The translations under genes were made by a program, and so were the position numbers. From Colletes latitarsis (Eukaryota > Arthropoda > Insecta > Hymenoptera > Colletidae), in the NCBI RefSeq assembly GCF_051014445.1, contig NW_027488366.1:17254001-17318000 (forward strand): DNA of 64,000 nucleotides. Reading direction: 5' to 3'. The notes below the pieces were generated by a model. That model did not search any database. It worked only from the letters and a program-made list of their open reading frames with translations, and was not told where the DNA came from. Each line of letters opens with the position of its first letter. The stretch's first letter is position 1. Positions 14,561 to 28,350 of this stretch are shown here, in pieces.

Positions 14561-16130
14561 TAACATGCGATATCCTCTAAAATATTTATCCAGACCAGGT
14601 TTAATTGAATGTTTCGGTGTGGTACCACATTACTGGGTGATCCAATCCAGAAAAAACCCAGGATCTGTTCTACAGGTATGTGAAAAACGCGGAAGTACGT
14701 GCCTGATGAGGGCAAATCCCAGACCTAACCCAGACCTAACTTGCGTTATCCTCTAAAATATTGATCGAAACCAGGTTTAATGGACTGTTTCAGTGTGGTA
14801 CCACACTACTACGTGATCCGAACCAGAAAAAACCCAGGATCAGTTCAACAAGTATGTGAAAAACGCGAAAGTACGAGCCTGATGAGGGCAAATCCCAGAC
14901 CTAACCCAGACCTAACTTGCGTTATCCTCTAAAATATTGATCGAAGCCAGGTTTAATGGACTGTTTCTGTGTTGTACTTCATTACTACGTGATACAATCC
15001 AGAAAAAGCCCAGGATCTAGCCATCAAGTATGAGAAATATGCGAAAGAATGAGCCTGATGAGAGCAAATCCCAGACCTATCCCAGACCTAACATGCGTTA
15101 TACTCTAAAATATTGATCGAAACCAGGTTTAATTGGCTGTTTCAGTGTGTTACCACTTTACTACGTGATGCAAAGTAGAAAAAGCCCTCGATCAGGTCAA
15201 CATGTATGTTAAAACTGCGAAAGTATGACCCTGATTAGGGCAAATCCCAGGCCTAACCTAGACCTAACATGCGATATCCTCTAAAATATTTATCCAGACC
15301 AGATTAAATTGAATGTTACGGTGTGGTACCACATTACTGCGTGAACCAAACCAGAAAAAACCCAGGATCCGTTCAACAAGTATGTGAAGAATGCGAAGCT
15401 ATGAGTCTGATGAGGGCAAATCCCAGACCTAACCCAGACCTAACTTGCGTTATCCTCTAAAATATTGATCGAAACCAGGTTTAATGGACTGTTTCAGTGT
15501 GGTACCACACTACTACGTGATCCGAACCAGAAAAAACCCAGGATCAGTTCAACAAGTATGTGAAAAACGCGAAAGTACGAGCCTGATGAGGGCAAATCCC
15601 AGACCTAACCCAGACCTAACTTGCGTTATCCTCTAAAATATTGATCGAAACCAGGTTTAATGGACTGTTTCTGTGTTGTACTTCATTACTACGTGATGCA
15701 ATCCAGAAAAAGCCCAGGATCTAGCCATCAAGTATGAGAAATATGCGAAAGAATGAGCCTGATGAGAGCAAATCCCAGACCTATCCCAGACCTAACATGC
15801 GTTATCCTCTAAAATATTGATCGAAACCAGGTTTAATTGGCTGTTTCAGTGTGTTACCACTTTACTACGTGATGCAAAGTAGAAAAAGCCCTCGATCAGG
15901 TCAACATGTATGTTGAAACTGCGAAAGTATGACCCTGATTAGGGCAAATCCCAGGCCTAACCTAGACCTAACATGCGATATCCTCTAAAATATTTATCCA
16001 GACCAGATTAAATTGAATGTTACGGTGTGGTACCACATTACTGCGTGAACCAAACCAGAAAAAACCCAGGATCCGTTCAACAAGTATGTGAAGAATGCGA
16101 AGCTATGAGTCTGATCAGTGAAAATCTCAT
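14561..16130 (+). repeat. 704-bp (4-monomer) higher-order repeat
   Basis: The marker TAACATGCGATATCCTCTAA occurs at 14561, 15265 and 15969, exactly 704 bp apart, which is four 176-bp monomers. The monomers between the second and third markers are nearly identical to those between the first and second. This is a local tandem array of a tetramer unit. Confidence 0.8.
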
Positions 16131-19100
16131 GGCTAACCTAGACCTAACTTGCGTTATCCTCTAAAATATTGATCGAAACCAGGTTGAATGGGCTGTTTCA
16201 GTGTGGTACCACACAGCTACGTTATCCGAACGAGAAAAAACCCTAGGGTCTGTTCAACATGTATGTGAAAAACGCGAAAGTATGAGCCTGATGAGGGCAA
16301 ATCCCAGACCTATCCCAGACCTAACTTGCGTTGTCCTCTAAAATATTGATCGAAACCAGGTTTAATGGACTGTTTCAGTGTGGTACCACACTACTGCGTG
16401 ATCGGAACCAGAAAAAACCCAGGATCCGTTCAACAAGTATGTGAAGAATGCGAAAGTATGAGACTGATGTGTGAAAATCCCAGGCCTAACTCAGACCTAA
16501 CATGCGTTAGCCTCAAGAATATTTATCAAGACCAGCTTAAATTGAATGTGTCAGTGTGGTACCACACTACTACGTGATCCCAACCAGAAAAAACCCAGGA
16601 TCTGTTCAACAAGTATGTGAAAAATGTGAAAGTATGATCCTGATGAGGGCAAATCCCAGACCTATCCCGGACCTAACTTGCGTTGTCCTCTAAAATATTG
16701 ATCGAAACCAGGTTTAATGGACTGTTTCAGTGTGGTACCACACTACTTCGTGATCCAAACCAGAAAAAACCCAGGATCTGTTCAACAAGTATGTGAAAAA
16801 CTCTAAACTGTGAGCCTGATGAGGGCAAATCTTAGACCTAACCCAGACCTAAGATGCGTTATCCTCTAAAATATTTATCCAGACCAGGTTTCATTGAATG
16901 TTTCAGTGTGGTCCCACATTACTACGTGATCCAAACCAGAAAAAACCCAGGATCCGTTCAACAATTATGTGAAGAATGCGAAAGTATGAGTCTGATGAGT
17001 GAAAATCCCAGGCCTAACCTAGACCTAACATGCGTTATCCTCTAAAATATTGATCGAAACCAGGTTTCATTGAATGTTTCAGTGTGGTACCACTTTACTA
17101 CGTGATGCAATCCAGAAAAAGCCCAGGATCTAGCCATGAAGTATGAGAAATATGCGAAAGTATGAGCCTGATGAGGGCAAATCCTAGACCTAACCCAGAC
17201 CTAACATGCGTTAGCTTCTAAAATAGTTATCAAGACCTGGTTTAATTGAAAGTTTCAGTGTGGTACCACATTACTACGTGATGCAATCCAGATAAAGCCC
17301 AGGATCTAACCATCAAGTTTGAGAAATATGCGAAAGAATGTGCCTGATGAGAGCAAATCCCAGACCTAACCTAGATCGAACATGCGTTATCCTCAAAAAT
17401 ATTGATGGAAACCAGGTTTAATTGACTGTTTCAGTGTGGTACCACATTACAACATGATCCAATCCAGAAAAAAGCCCAGGATCCGTTCAAGAAGTATGTG
17501 AAGAATGCGAAAGTATGAGTCTGATGAGTAAAAATCCCAGGCCTATCCTAGACCTAACATGCGTTATCCTCTAAAATATTGATCGAAACCAGGTTTCATT
17601 GAATGTTTCAGTGTGGTACCACTTTACTACGTGATGCAATCCAGATAAAGCCCAGGATCTAGCCATCAAGTATGAGAAATATGCGAAAGAATGAGCCTGA
17701 TGAGAGCAAATCCGAGACCTAACCTAGACCTTACATGCGTTATCCTCTATAATATTGAGCGAAACCAGGTTTAATGGACTGCATCAGTGTGGTACCACAC
17801 TACTTCGTGATCCAAACCAGAAACAGCCCAGGATCTAGCCATGTAGTATGAGAAATATGCGAAAGTATGAGCCTAATGAGGGCAAATCCTAGACCTATCC
17901 CAGACGTAACTTGCGTTAACCTCTAAGATATTGATCGAAACCAGGTTTAATTGACTGTTTCAGCGTGGTACCACTTTACTACGTGATCCACTCCAGAAAC
18001 AGCCCAGGATCTAGCCATGTAGTATGAGAAATATGCGAAAGTATGAGCCTGATGAGGGCAAATCCTAGACCTATCCCAGACCTAACTTGCGTTATCCTCT
18101 AAAATATTGATCGAAACCAGGTTTAATTGACTGTTTCAGCGTGGTACCACATTACTACGTGATACAATCCAGAAACAGCCCAGGATCTAGCCATGAAGTA
18201 TGAGAAATATGCGAAAGTATGAGCCTGATGAGGGCAAATCCTAGACCTAACCCAGACCTAACATGCGTTATCCTCTAAAATATTTATCAAGATCAGGTTT
18301 AATTGATTGTTTCTGTGTGGTCCCACATTACTACGTGATCCAAACCAGAAAAAACCCAGGATCCGTTCAACAAGTATGTGAAGAATGCGAAAGTATGACT
18401 CTGATCAGTGAAAATCTCAGGCCTTACCTAGACCTAACTTGCGTTGTCCTCTAAAATATTGATGGAAACCAGGTTTCATTGACTGTTTCAGTGTGGTACT
18501 ACATTACTACGTGATGCAATCCAGAAAAAGCCCAGGATCTAGCCATCAAGTATGAGAAATATGCGAAAGAATGAGCCTGATGAGAGCAAATCCCAGACCT
18601 AACTTAGACCTAACATGCGTTATCCTCTAAAATATTGAGCGAAACCAGGTTTAATGGACTGTTTCAGTGAGGTACCACACAACTTCGTGATCCAAACCAG
18701 AAAAAGCCCAGAATCTGTTCAACAAGTATGTGAAAAACGCTAAACTGTGCGCCTGATGAGGGCAAATCTTAGACCTAACCCAGACCTAAGATGCGTTATC
18801 CTCTAAAATATTTATGCAGACCAGGTTTAATTGACTGTTTCAGCGTGGTACCACTTTACTACCTGATACAATCCAGAAAGAGCCCAGGATCTAGCCATGA
18901 AGTATGAGAAATATGCGAAAGTATGAGCCAGATGAGGGCAAATCCTAGACCTAACCCAAACCTAACATGCGTTATCCTCTAAAATATTTATCAAGAAAAG
19001 GTTTAATTGATTGTTTCAGTGTGGTCCCACATTACTACGTGATCCAAACCAGAAAGAACCCAGTATCTGTTCAACATGTATGAGAAATATGCGAAAGAAT

Positions 19101-19499
19101 GAGCCTGATGAGAGCAAATCCCAGACCTATCCTAGACCTAACATGAATTATTCACTAAAATATTGATCGAAAAAAGGTTTACTTGACTGTTTCAGTGTGG
19201 TCCCACATTACTACGTGATCCAAACCAGAAGAAACCCGGGATCCATTCAACAAGTACGTGAAGAATGCGATAGTATGAGTCTGATGAGTGAAAATCCCAG
19301 TCCTAACCTAGACCAAACATGCGTTATCCTCTAAAATATTGATCCAAACCAGGTTTAATGGACTGTTTCAGCGTGGTACCACACTACTACGTGATCCAAA
19401 CCAGAAAAAACCCAGGATCTGTTCAACAAGTGTGTGAAAAACGCGAAAGTATGAGCCTGATGAGGGCAAATCCCAGACCTATCCCAGACCTAACTTGCG

Positions 19500-21250
19500 T
19501 TGTCCTCTAAGATATTGATGGAAACCAGGTTTAATTGACTGTTTCGGTGTTGTACTTCATTACTACGTGATGCAATCCAGAAAAAGCCCAGGATCTAGCC
19601 ATCAAGTATGAGAAATATGCGAAAGAATGAGCCTGATGAGAGCAAATACCGGACCTAACCTAGACCTTACATGCGTTATCCACTAAAATATTGAGCGAAG
19701 CCAGGTTTAATGGACTGTTTCATTGTGGTACCACACTACTTCGTGATCCAAACCAGAAAAAACCCAGGATCAGTTCAACAAGTATGTGAAAAACGCTAAA
19801 CTGTGAGCCTGATGAGGGCAAATCTTAGACCTAACCCAGACCTAAGATGCGTTATCCTCTAAAATATTTATCCAGACCAGGTTTCATTGAATGTTTCAGT
19901 GTGGTACCACTTTACTACGTGATCCAATCCAGAAATAGACCAGGATCTAGCCATGAAGTATGAGAAATATGCGAAAGTAAGAGCCTGATGAGGGCAAATC
20001 CTAGACCTATCCCAGACCTAACTTGCGTTATCCTCTAAAATATTTATCAAGATCAGGTTTAATTGATTGTTTCAGTGGGGTCCCACATTACTACGTGATC
20101 CAAACCAGAAAAAACCCAGTATCTGTTCAACATGTATGAGAAATATGCGAAAGAATGAGCCCGATGAGAGCAAATCCCTGACCTAACCTAGACCTAACAT
20201 GAATTATTCTCTAAAATATTGATCGAAACCAGGTTTACTTGACTGCTTCAGTGTGGCCCCACATTACTACTTGATCGAAACCAGAAAAAACCCAGGATCC
20301 GTTCAACAAGTTGGTGAAGAATGCGAAAGTATGAGTCTGATGAGGTCAAATCCCAGACCTATCCCAGACTTAACTTGCGTTATCCTCTAAAATATTGATC
20401 GAAACCAGGTTTAATCGACTGTTTCAGCGTGGTACCACATTACTACGTGATACAATCCAGAAAAAGCCCAGGATCTAGCCGTGAAGTATGAGAAATATGC
20501 GAAAGTATGAGCCTGATGAGGGCAAATCCTAGACCTAACCCAGACCTAACATGCGTTATTCTGTAAAATTTTTATCAAGACCAGGTTTAATTGAATGTTT
20601 CATTGTGCTACCTCATTACTACGTGATCAAAACCAGAAAAAACCCAGGATCCGTTCAACAAGTATGTGAAAAACGCGAAAGTATGAGCCTGATGAGGGCA
20701 AATCCCAGACATATCCCAGACCTAACTTGCGTTGTCCTCTAAGATATTGATGGAAACCAGGTTTAATTGACTGTTTCGGTGTTGTACTTCATTACTACGT
20801 GATGCAATCCAGAAAAAGCCCAGGATCTAGCCATCAAGTATGAGAAATATGCGAAAGAATGAGCCTGATGAGAGCAAATACCGGACCTAACCTAGACCTT
20901 ACATGCGTTATCCTCTAAAATATTGAGCGAAACCAGGTTTAATGGACTGTTTCAGTGTGGTACCACACTACTTCGTGATCCGAACCAGAAAAAACCCAGG
21001 ATCAGTTCAACAAGTATGTGAAAAACGCTAAACTGTGAGCCTGATGAGGGCAAATCTTAGACCTAACCCAGACCTAAGATGCGTTATCCTCTAAAATATT
21101 TATCCAGACCAGGTTTCATTGAATGTTTCAGTGTGGTACCACTTTACTACGTGATCCAATCCAGAAATAGACCAGGATCTAGCCATGAAGTATGAGAAAT
21201 ATGCGAAAGTAAGAGCCTGATGAGGGCAAATCCTAGACCTATCCCAGACC
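19500..21250 (+). repeat. 1232-bp (7-monomer) duplication
   Basis: Monomers from about 19500 to 20040 recur at about 20735-21270. The offset is 1232 bp, exactly seven monomers (GTTTCGGTGTTG at 19541 and 20773). Shared private variants, including GAGAGCAAATACCGGACC and AATAGACCAGGATC, show that this is a true duplication rather than chance similarity of monomers. Confidence 0.8.
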
Positions 21251-22769
21251 TAACTTGCGTTATCCTCTAAAATATTGATCGAAACCAGGTTTAATTGACT
21301 GTTTCAGCGTGGTACCACATTACTGCGTGATACAATCCAGAAACAGCCCAGGATCTAGCCATGAAGTATGAGAAATATGCGAAAGTATGAGCCTGATGAG
21401 AGCAAATCCTAGACCTAACCCAGACCTAACATGCGTTATCCTCTAAAATATTTATCAAGATCAGGTTTAATTGATTGTTTCAGTGTGGTCCCACATTACT
21501 ACGTGATCCAAACCAGAAAAAACCCAGTATCTGTTCAACATGTATGAGAAATATGCGAAAGAATGAGTCTGATGGGTGAAAATCCCAGGCCTAACCTAGA
21601 CCTAACATGCGTTATCCTCTAAAATATTGATCGATACCTGGTTTAATCGACGGTTTCAGTGTGGTACCACATTACTATGTGATCCAAACCAGAAAATAAC
21701 CCAGGATCTGTTCAAGGAGTATGTGAAGTGTGCGAAAGTATGAGTCTGATGAGGTCAAATCCCAGACCTCTCCCAGACCTAACTTGCGTTATCCTCTAAA
21801 ATATTGATCGAAACCAGGTTTAATCGACTGTTTCAGTATGGTACCACATTACTACGTGATCCAAACCAGAAAAAACCCAGGATCCGTCCAACAAGTATGT
21901 GAAGAATGCGATAGTATGAGTCCGATGAGTGAAAATCCCAGACCTAACCTAGACCTAACATGCGTTATCCTCAAAAATATTGATCCAAACCAGGTTTAAT
22001 GGACTGTTTCAGCGTGGTTCCACACTACTACGTGATCCAAACCAGAAAAAACCCAGGATCTGTTCAACAAGTGTGTGAAAAACGCGAAAGTATGAGCCTG
22101 ATGAGGGCAAATCCCAGACATATCCCAGACCTAACTTGCGTTGTCCTCTAAGATATTGATGGAAACCAGGTTTAATTGACTGTTTCAGTGTTGTACTTCA
22201 TTACTACGTGATGCAATCCAGAAAAAGCCCAGCAGCTAGCCATCAAGTATGAGAAATATGCGAAAGAATGAGCCTGATGAGAGCAAATCCCAGGCCTAAC
22301 CTAGACCTAACATGAATTATTCTCTAAAATATTGATCGACACCAGGTATGCTTGACTGCTTCAGTGTGGTCCCACATTACTACGTGATCCAAACCAGAAA
22401 AAACCCAGGATCCGTTCAACAAGTATGTGAAGAATGCGAAAGTATGAGTCTGATGCGGTCAAATCCTAGACCTATCCCAGACATAACTTGCGTTATCCTC
22501 TAAAATATTGATCGAAACCAGGTTTAATCGACTGTTTCAGCGTGGTACCACATTACTACGTGATACAATCTAGAAACAGCCCAGGATCTAGCCATGAAGT
22601 ATGAGAAATATGCGATAGTATGAGCCTGATGAGGGCAAATCCTAGACCTAACCCAAACCTAACATGCGTTATACTCTATAATATTTATCAAGACCAGGTT
22701 TAATTGAATGTTTCAGTGTGGTACCACATTACTACATGAACCAAACCAGAAAAAACCCAGGGTCCGTTC

Positions 22770-23014
22770 AACAGTCCATTAAACCTGGTTTCGCTCAATA
22801 TTTTAGAGGATAACGCATGTTAGGTCTAGGTTACGTCTGGGATTTGCTATCATCAGGCTCATTCTTTCGCATATTTCTCATACTTGACGGCTAGATCCTG
22901 GGCTTTTTCTGGATTGCATCACGTAGTAATGTAGTACCACACTGAAACAGTCAATGAAACCTGGTTTCCATCAATATTTTAGAGGACAACGCAAGTTAGG
23001 TCTAGGTAAGGCCT
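22770..23014 (-). repeat. Inverted 245-bp satellite segment
   Basis: This is the only piece of satellite I found on the minus strand. Its reverse complement appears identical to 23713-23957 (and to 31639-31883). It includes the private variants AGCCGTCAAG, GATGATAGC and AGACGTAACC, which tie it to those copies. The left junction shares AACA, and the right junction shares the palindrome AGGCCT, between direct and inverted sequence. That pattern suggests a microhomology-mediated template switch or fold-back event. An assembly error is possible. Confidence 0.88.
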
Positions 23015-23712
23015 AACCCAGACCTAACTTGCGTTGTCCTCTAAAATACTGATGGAAACCAAGTTTCATTGACTGTTTCAGTGTGGTACTACATTACTAC
23101 GTGATGCAATCCAGAAAACGCCCAGGATGTAGCCATCAAGTATGAGAAATATGCGAAAGAATGAGCCTGATGAGAGCAAATCCCAGACCTAACATAGAGC
23201 TAACATGCGTTATCCTCTAAAATATTGAGCGAAACCAGGTTTAATGGACTGTTTCAGTGTGGTACCACACTACTTCGTGATCCAAACCAGAAAAATCCCA
23301 GGATCTGTTCAACAAGTATGTGAAAAACGCTAAACTGTGAGCCTGATGAGGGCATATCTTACACCTAACCCAGACCTAAGATGCGTTAACCTCTAAAATA
23401 TTTATCCAGACCAGGTTTCATTGAATGTTTCAGTGTGGTACCACTTTACTACGTGATTCAATCCAAAATTAGCCCAGGATCTAGCCATGAAGTATGAGAA
23501 ATATGCGAAAGTAAGAGCGTGATGAGGGCAAATCCTAGACCTATCCCAGACCTAACTTGCGTTATCCTCTAAAATATTTATCAAGACCAGGTTTAATTGA
23601 ATGTTTCAGTGTGGTACCACATTACTACGTGATCCAAACTAGAAAAAACCCAGGATCCGTTCAACAAGTATGTGTAGAATGCGAAAGTATGAGTCTGATC
23701 AGTGAAAATCTC

Positions 23713-23957
23713 AGGCCTTACCTAGACCTAACTTGCGTTGTCCTCTAAAATATTGATGGAAACCAGGTTTCATTGACTGTTTCAGTGTGGTACTACATTA
23801 CTACGTGATGCAATCCAGAAAAAGCCCAGGATCTAGCCGTCAAGTATGAGAAATATGCGAAAGAATGAGCCTGATGATAGCAAATCCCAGACGTAACCTA
23901 GACCTAACATGCGTTATCCTCTAAAATATTGAGCGAAACCAGGTTTAATGGACTGTT
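23713..23957 (+). repeat. Direct-orientation partner of the inverted segment
   Basis: Forward copy of the 245-bp sequence whose reverse complement is at 22770-23014. The two arms are separated by 698 bp and could form a long stem. The paralogous copy at 31639-31883 is equally possible as the source. Confidence 0.85.
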
Positions 23958-26900
23958 TCAGTGTGGTACCACACTACTTCGTGATCCAAACCAGAAAAAA
24001 CCCAGGATCTGTTCAACGCGTATGTGAAAAACGCTACACTGTGAGCCTGATGAGGGCAAATCTTAGACCTAACCCAGACCTACGATGCGTTAACCTCTAA
24101 AATATTTATCCAGACCAGGTTTAATCGACTGTTTCAGTGTGGTACCTCATTACTACGTGATCCAAACCAGAAAAAACCCAGGATCCGTTCAACAAGTATG
24201 TGAAGAATGCGAAAGTATGAGTCTGATGGGTGAAAATCCCAGTCCTAACCTAGACCTAACATGCGTTATCCTCTAAAATATTGATCGAAACCTGGTTTAA
24301 TCGACTGTTTCAGTGTGGTACCACATTACTATGTGATCCAAACCAGAAAATAACCCAGGATCTGTTCAAAGAGTATGTGAAGTGTGCGAAAGTATGAGTC
24401 TGAAGAGATCAAATCCCAAACCTCTCCCAGACCTAACTTGCGTTATCCTCTAAAATATTGATCGAAACCAGGTTTAATCGACTGTTCCCAGTGTGGTACC
24501 ACATTACTACGTGATCCAAACCAGAAAAAACCCAGGATCCGTTCAACAAGTATGTGAAGAATGCGACAGTATGAGTCTGATGAGTGAAAATCCCAGACCT
24601 AACCTAGACCTAACATGCGTTATCCTCTGAAATATTGATCCAAACCAGGTTTAATGGACTGTTTCAGCGAGGTACAACACTACTACGTGATCCAAACCAG
24701 AAAAAACCCAGGATCTGTTCAACAAGTGTGTGAAAAACGCGAAAGTATGAGCCTGATGAGGGCAAATCCCAGACATATCCCAGACCGAACTTGCGTTGTC
24801 CTCTAAGATATTGATGGAAACCAGGTTTAATTGACTGTTTCAGTGTTGTACTTCATTACTACGTGATGCAATCCAGAAAAAGCCCAGGAGCTAGCCATCA
24901 AGTATGAGAAATATGCGAAAGAATGAGCCTGATGAGAGCAAATCCTAGGCCTAACCTAGACCTAACATGAATTATTCTCTAAAATATTGATCGAAACCAG
25001 GTTTAATTGACTGTTTCAGTGTGGTCCCACATTACTACGTGATCCAAACCAGAAAAAACCCAGGTTCCGTTCAACAAGTATGTGAAGAATGCGAAAGTAT
25101 GAGTCTGATGAGGTCAAATCCCAGGCCTAACCCAGACCTAACATGCGTTATCCTCAAAAATATTGATCGAAACCTGGTTTAATCGACTGTTTCAGTGTGG
25201 TACCACATTACTACGTGATCCAAACCAGAAAAATTCCAGGATCTAGCCATCAAGTATGTGAAGAATGCGAAAGTATGAGTCTGATGAGTGAAAATCCCAG
25301 GTCTAACCTAGACCTAACTTGCGTTATCCTCTAAAATATTGATCGAAACCAGGTTTAATCGACTGTTTCAGTGTGGTACCACATTACTACTTGATCCAAG
25401 CCAGAAAAAACCCAGGATCCGTTCAACAAGTATGTGAAGAATGCGATAGTATGAGTCTGATGAGTGAAAATCCCAGGACTAACCTAGACCTAACATGCGT
25501 TATCCTCTAAAATATTGATCGAAACCTGGTTTAATCGACTGTTTCAGTGTGGTACCACATTACTATGTGATCCAAACCAGAAAATAACCCAGGATCTGTT
25601 CAAAGAGTATGTGAAGTGTGCGGAAGTATGAGTCTCATGAGGTCAAATCCCAGACCTATCCCAGACCTAACTTGCGTTATCCTCTAAAATATTGTTCGAA
25701 ACCAGGTTTAATCGACTGTTTCAGTGTGGTACCACATTACTACGTGATCCAAACCAGAAAAAACCCAGGATCCGTTCAACAAGTATGTGAAGAATGCGAA
25801 AGTATGACTTTGATGAGTGAAAATCCCAGGCCTAACCTAGACCTAACATGCGTTATCCTCAAAAATATTGACCGAAACCTGGTTTAATCGACTGTTTCAG
25901 TGTGGTACTACATTACTACGTGATGCAATCCAGAAAAAGCCCAGGATCTAGCCATCAAGTATGAGAAATATGCGAATGAATGTGCCTGATGAGAGCAAAT
26001 CCCAGACCTAACCTAGACCTAACATGCGTTATCCTCTAAAATATTGAGCGAAACAAGGTTTAATGGACTGTTTCAGTGTGGTACCACACTACTTCGTGAT
26101 CCAAACCAGAAAAAACCCAGTATCTGTTCAACAAGTATGTGAAAAACGCTAAACTGTGAGCCTGATGAGGGCATATCTTAGAGCTAACCCAGACCTAAGA
26201 TGCGTTAACCTCTAAAATATTTATCCAGACCAGGTTTCATTGAATGTTTCAGTGTGGTACCACTGTACTACGTGATCCAATCCAGAAATAGCCCAGGATC
26301 TAGCCATGAAGTATGAGAAATATGCGAAAGTAAGAGCCTGATGAGGGCAAATCCTAGACCTATCCCAGACCTAACTTGCGTTATCCTCTAAAATATTTAT
26401 CAAGACCAGGTTTAATTGAATGTTTCAGTGTGGTACCACACTACTTCGTGATCCAAACCAGAAAAAACCCAGGATCTGTTCAACAAGTATGTGAAAAACG
26501 CTAAACTGTGTGCCTGATGAGGGCAAATCTTAGACCTACCCCAGACCTAAGATGCGTTAACCTCTAAAATATTTATCCAGACCAGGTTTAATTGAATGTT
26601 TCAGTGTGGTACCACGATACTACGTGATCCAAACTAGAAAATACCCAGGATCCGTTCAACAAGTATGTGAAGAATCCAATAGTATGAGTCTGATGAGTGA
26701 AAATCCCAGGCCTAACCTAGTCCTAACATGCGTTATCCTCTAAAATATTGATCGAAACCTGGTTTAATCGACTGTTTCAGTGTGGTACCACATTACTATG
26801 TGATCCAAACCAGAAAATAACCCAGGATCTGTTCAAGGAGTATGTGAAGTGTGCGAAAGTATGAGTCTCATGAGGTCAAATCCCAGACCTATCCCAGACC

Positions 26901-27299
26901 TAACTTGCGTTATCCTCTAAAATATTGTTCGAAACCAGGTTTAATCGACTGTTTCAGTGTGGTACCACATTACTACGTGATCCAAACCAGAAAAAACCCA
27001 GGTTCCGTTCAACAAGTATGTGAAGAATGCGAAAGTATGAGTCTGATGGGTGAAAATCCCAGTCCTAACCTAGACCTAACATGCGTTATCCTCTAAAATA
27101 TTGATCGAAACCTGGTTTAATCGACTGTTTCAGTGTGGTACCACATTACTATGTGATCCAAACCAGAAAATAACCTAGGATCTGTTCAAGGAGTATGTGA
27201 GGTGTGCGAAAGTATGAGTCTGATGAGATCAAATCCCAGACCTCTCCCAGACCTAACTTGCGTTATCCCCTAAAATATTGATCGAAACCAGGTTTAATC

Positions 27300-28350
27300 G
27301 ACTGTTTCAGTGTGGTACCACATTACTACGTGATCCAAACCAGAAAAAACCCAGGATCCGTTCAACAAGTATGTGAAGAATGCGGTAGTATGAGTCTGAT
27401 GAGTGAAAATCCCAGACCTAACCTAGACCTAACGTGCGTTATCCTCTAAAATATTGATCCAGACCAGGTTTAATTGAATGTTTCAGCGTGGTACCACACT
27501 ACTACGTGATCCAAACCAGAAAAAACCCAGGATCTGTTCAACAAGTGTGTGAAAAACGCGAAAGTATGAGCCTGATGACGGCAAATCCCAGACATATCCC
27601 AGACCTAACTTGCGTTGTCCTCTAAGATATTGATGGAAACCAGGTTGAATTGACTGTTTCAGTGTTGTACTTCATTACTACGTGATGCAATCCAGAAAAA
27701 GCCCAGGAGCTAGCCATCAAGTATGAGAAATATGCGAAAGAATGAGCCTGATGAGAGCAAATCCCAGGCCTAACCTAGACCTAACATGAATTATTCTCTA
27801 AAATATTGATCGAAACCAGGTTTAATCGACTGTTTCAGTGTGGTACCACATTACTACGTGATCCAAACCAGAAAAAACCCAGGATCCGTTCAACAAGTAT
27901 GTGAAGAATGCGGTAGTATGAGTCTGATGAGTGAAAATCCCAGACCTAACCTAGACCTAACATGCGTTATCCTCTAAAATATTGATCCAGACCAGGTTTA
28001 ATTGAATGTTTCAGCGTCGTACCACACTACTACGTGATCCAAACCAGAAAAAACCCAGGATCTGTTCAACAAGTGTGTGAAAAACGCGAAAGTATGAGCC
28101 TGATGACGGCAAATCCCAGACATATCCCAGACCTAACTTGCGTTGTCCTCTAAGATATTGATGGAAACCAGGTTTAATTGACTGTTTCAGTGTTGTACTT
28201 CATTACTACGTGATGCAATCCAGAAAAAGCCCAGGAGCTAGCCATCAAGTATGAGAAATATGCGAAAGAATGAGCCTGATGAGAGCAAATCCCAGGCCTA
28301 ACCTAGACCTAACATGAATTATTCTCTAAAATATTGATCGAAACCAGGTT
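27300..28350 (+). repeat. 528-bp (3-monomer) tandem duplication
   Basis: The variant TGCGGTAGTATGAG occurs at 27381 and 27909, 528 bp apart, which is three monomers. The surrounding monomers repeat in the same order. The same structure is present in block C copy 2 at about 35226-36280, so this trimer duplication preceded the 7.9 kb duplication. Confidence 0.8.

Larger units (their letters stand above)
13300..22380 (+). repeat. Satellite region B, heterogeneous mosaic
   Basis: About 52 monomers between blocks A and C. They are more diverged from one another than monomers elsewhere and lack a long-range block copy in this window, apart from the 704-bp and 1232-bp local duplications and the last ~0.5-0.9 kb, which resembles 41480-42320. 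Such a less homogenised zone may be an older part of the array. No gene or other mobile element is visible. Confidence 0.7.
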
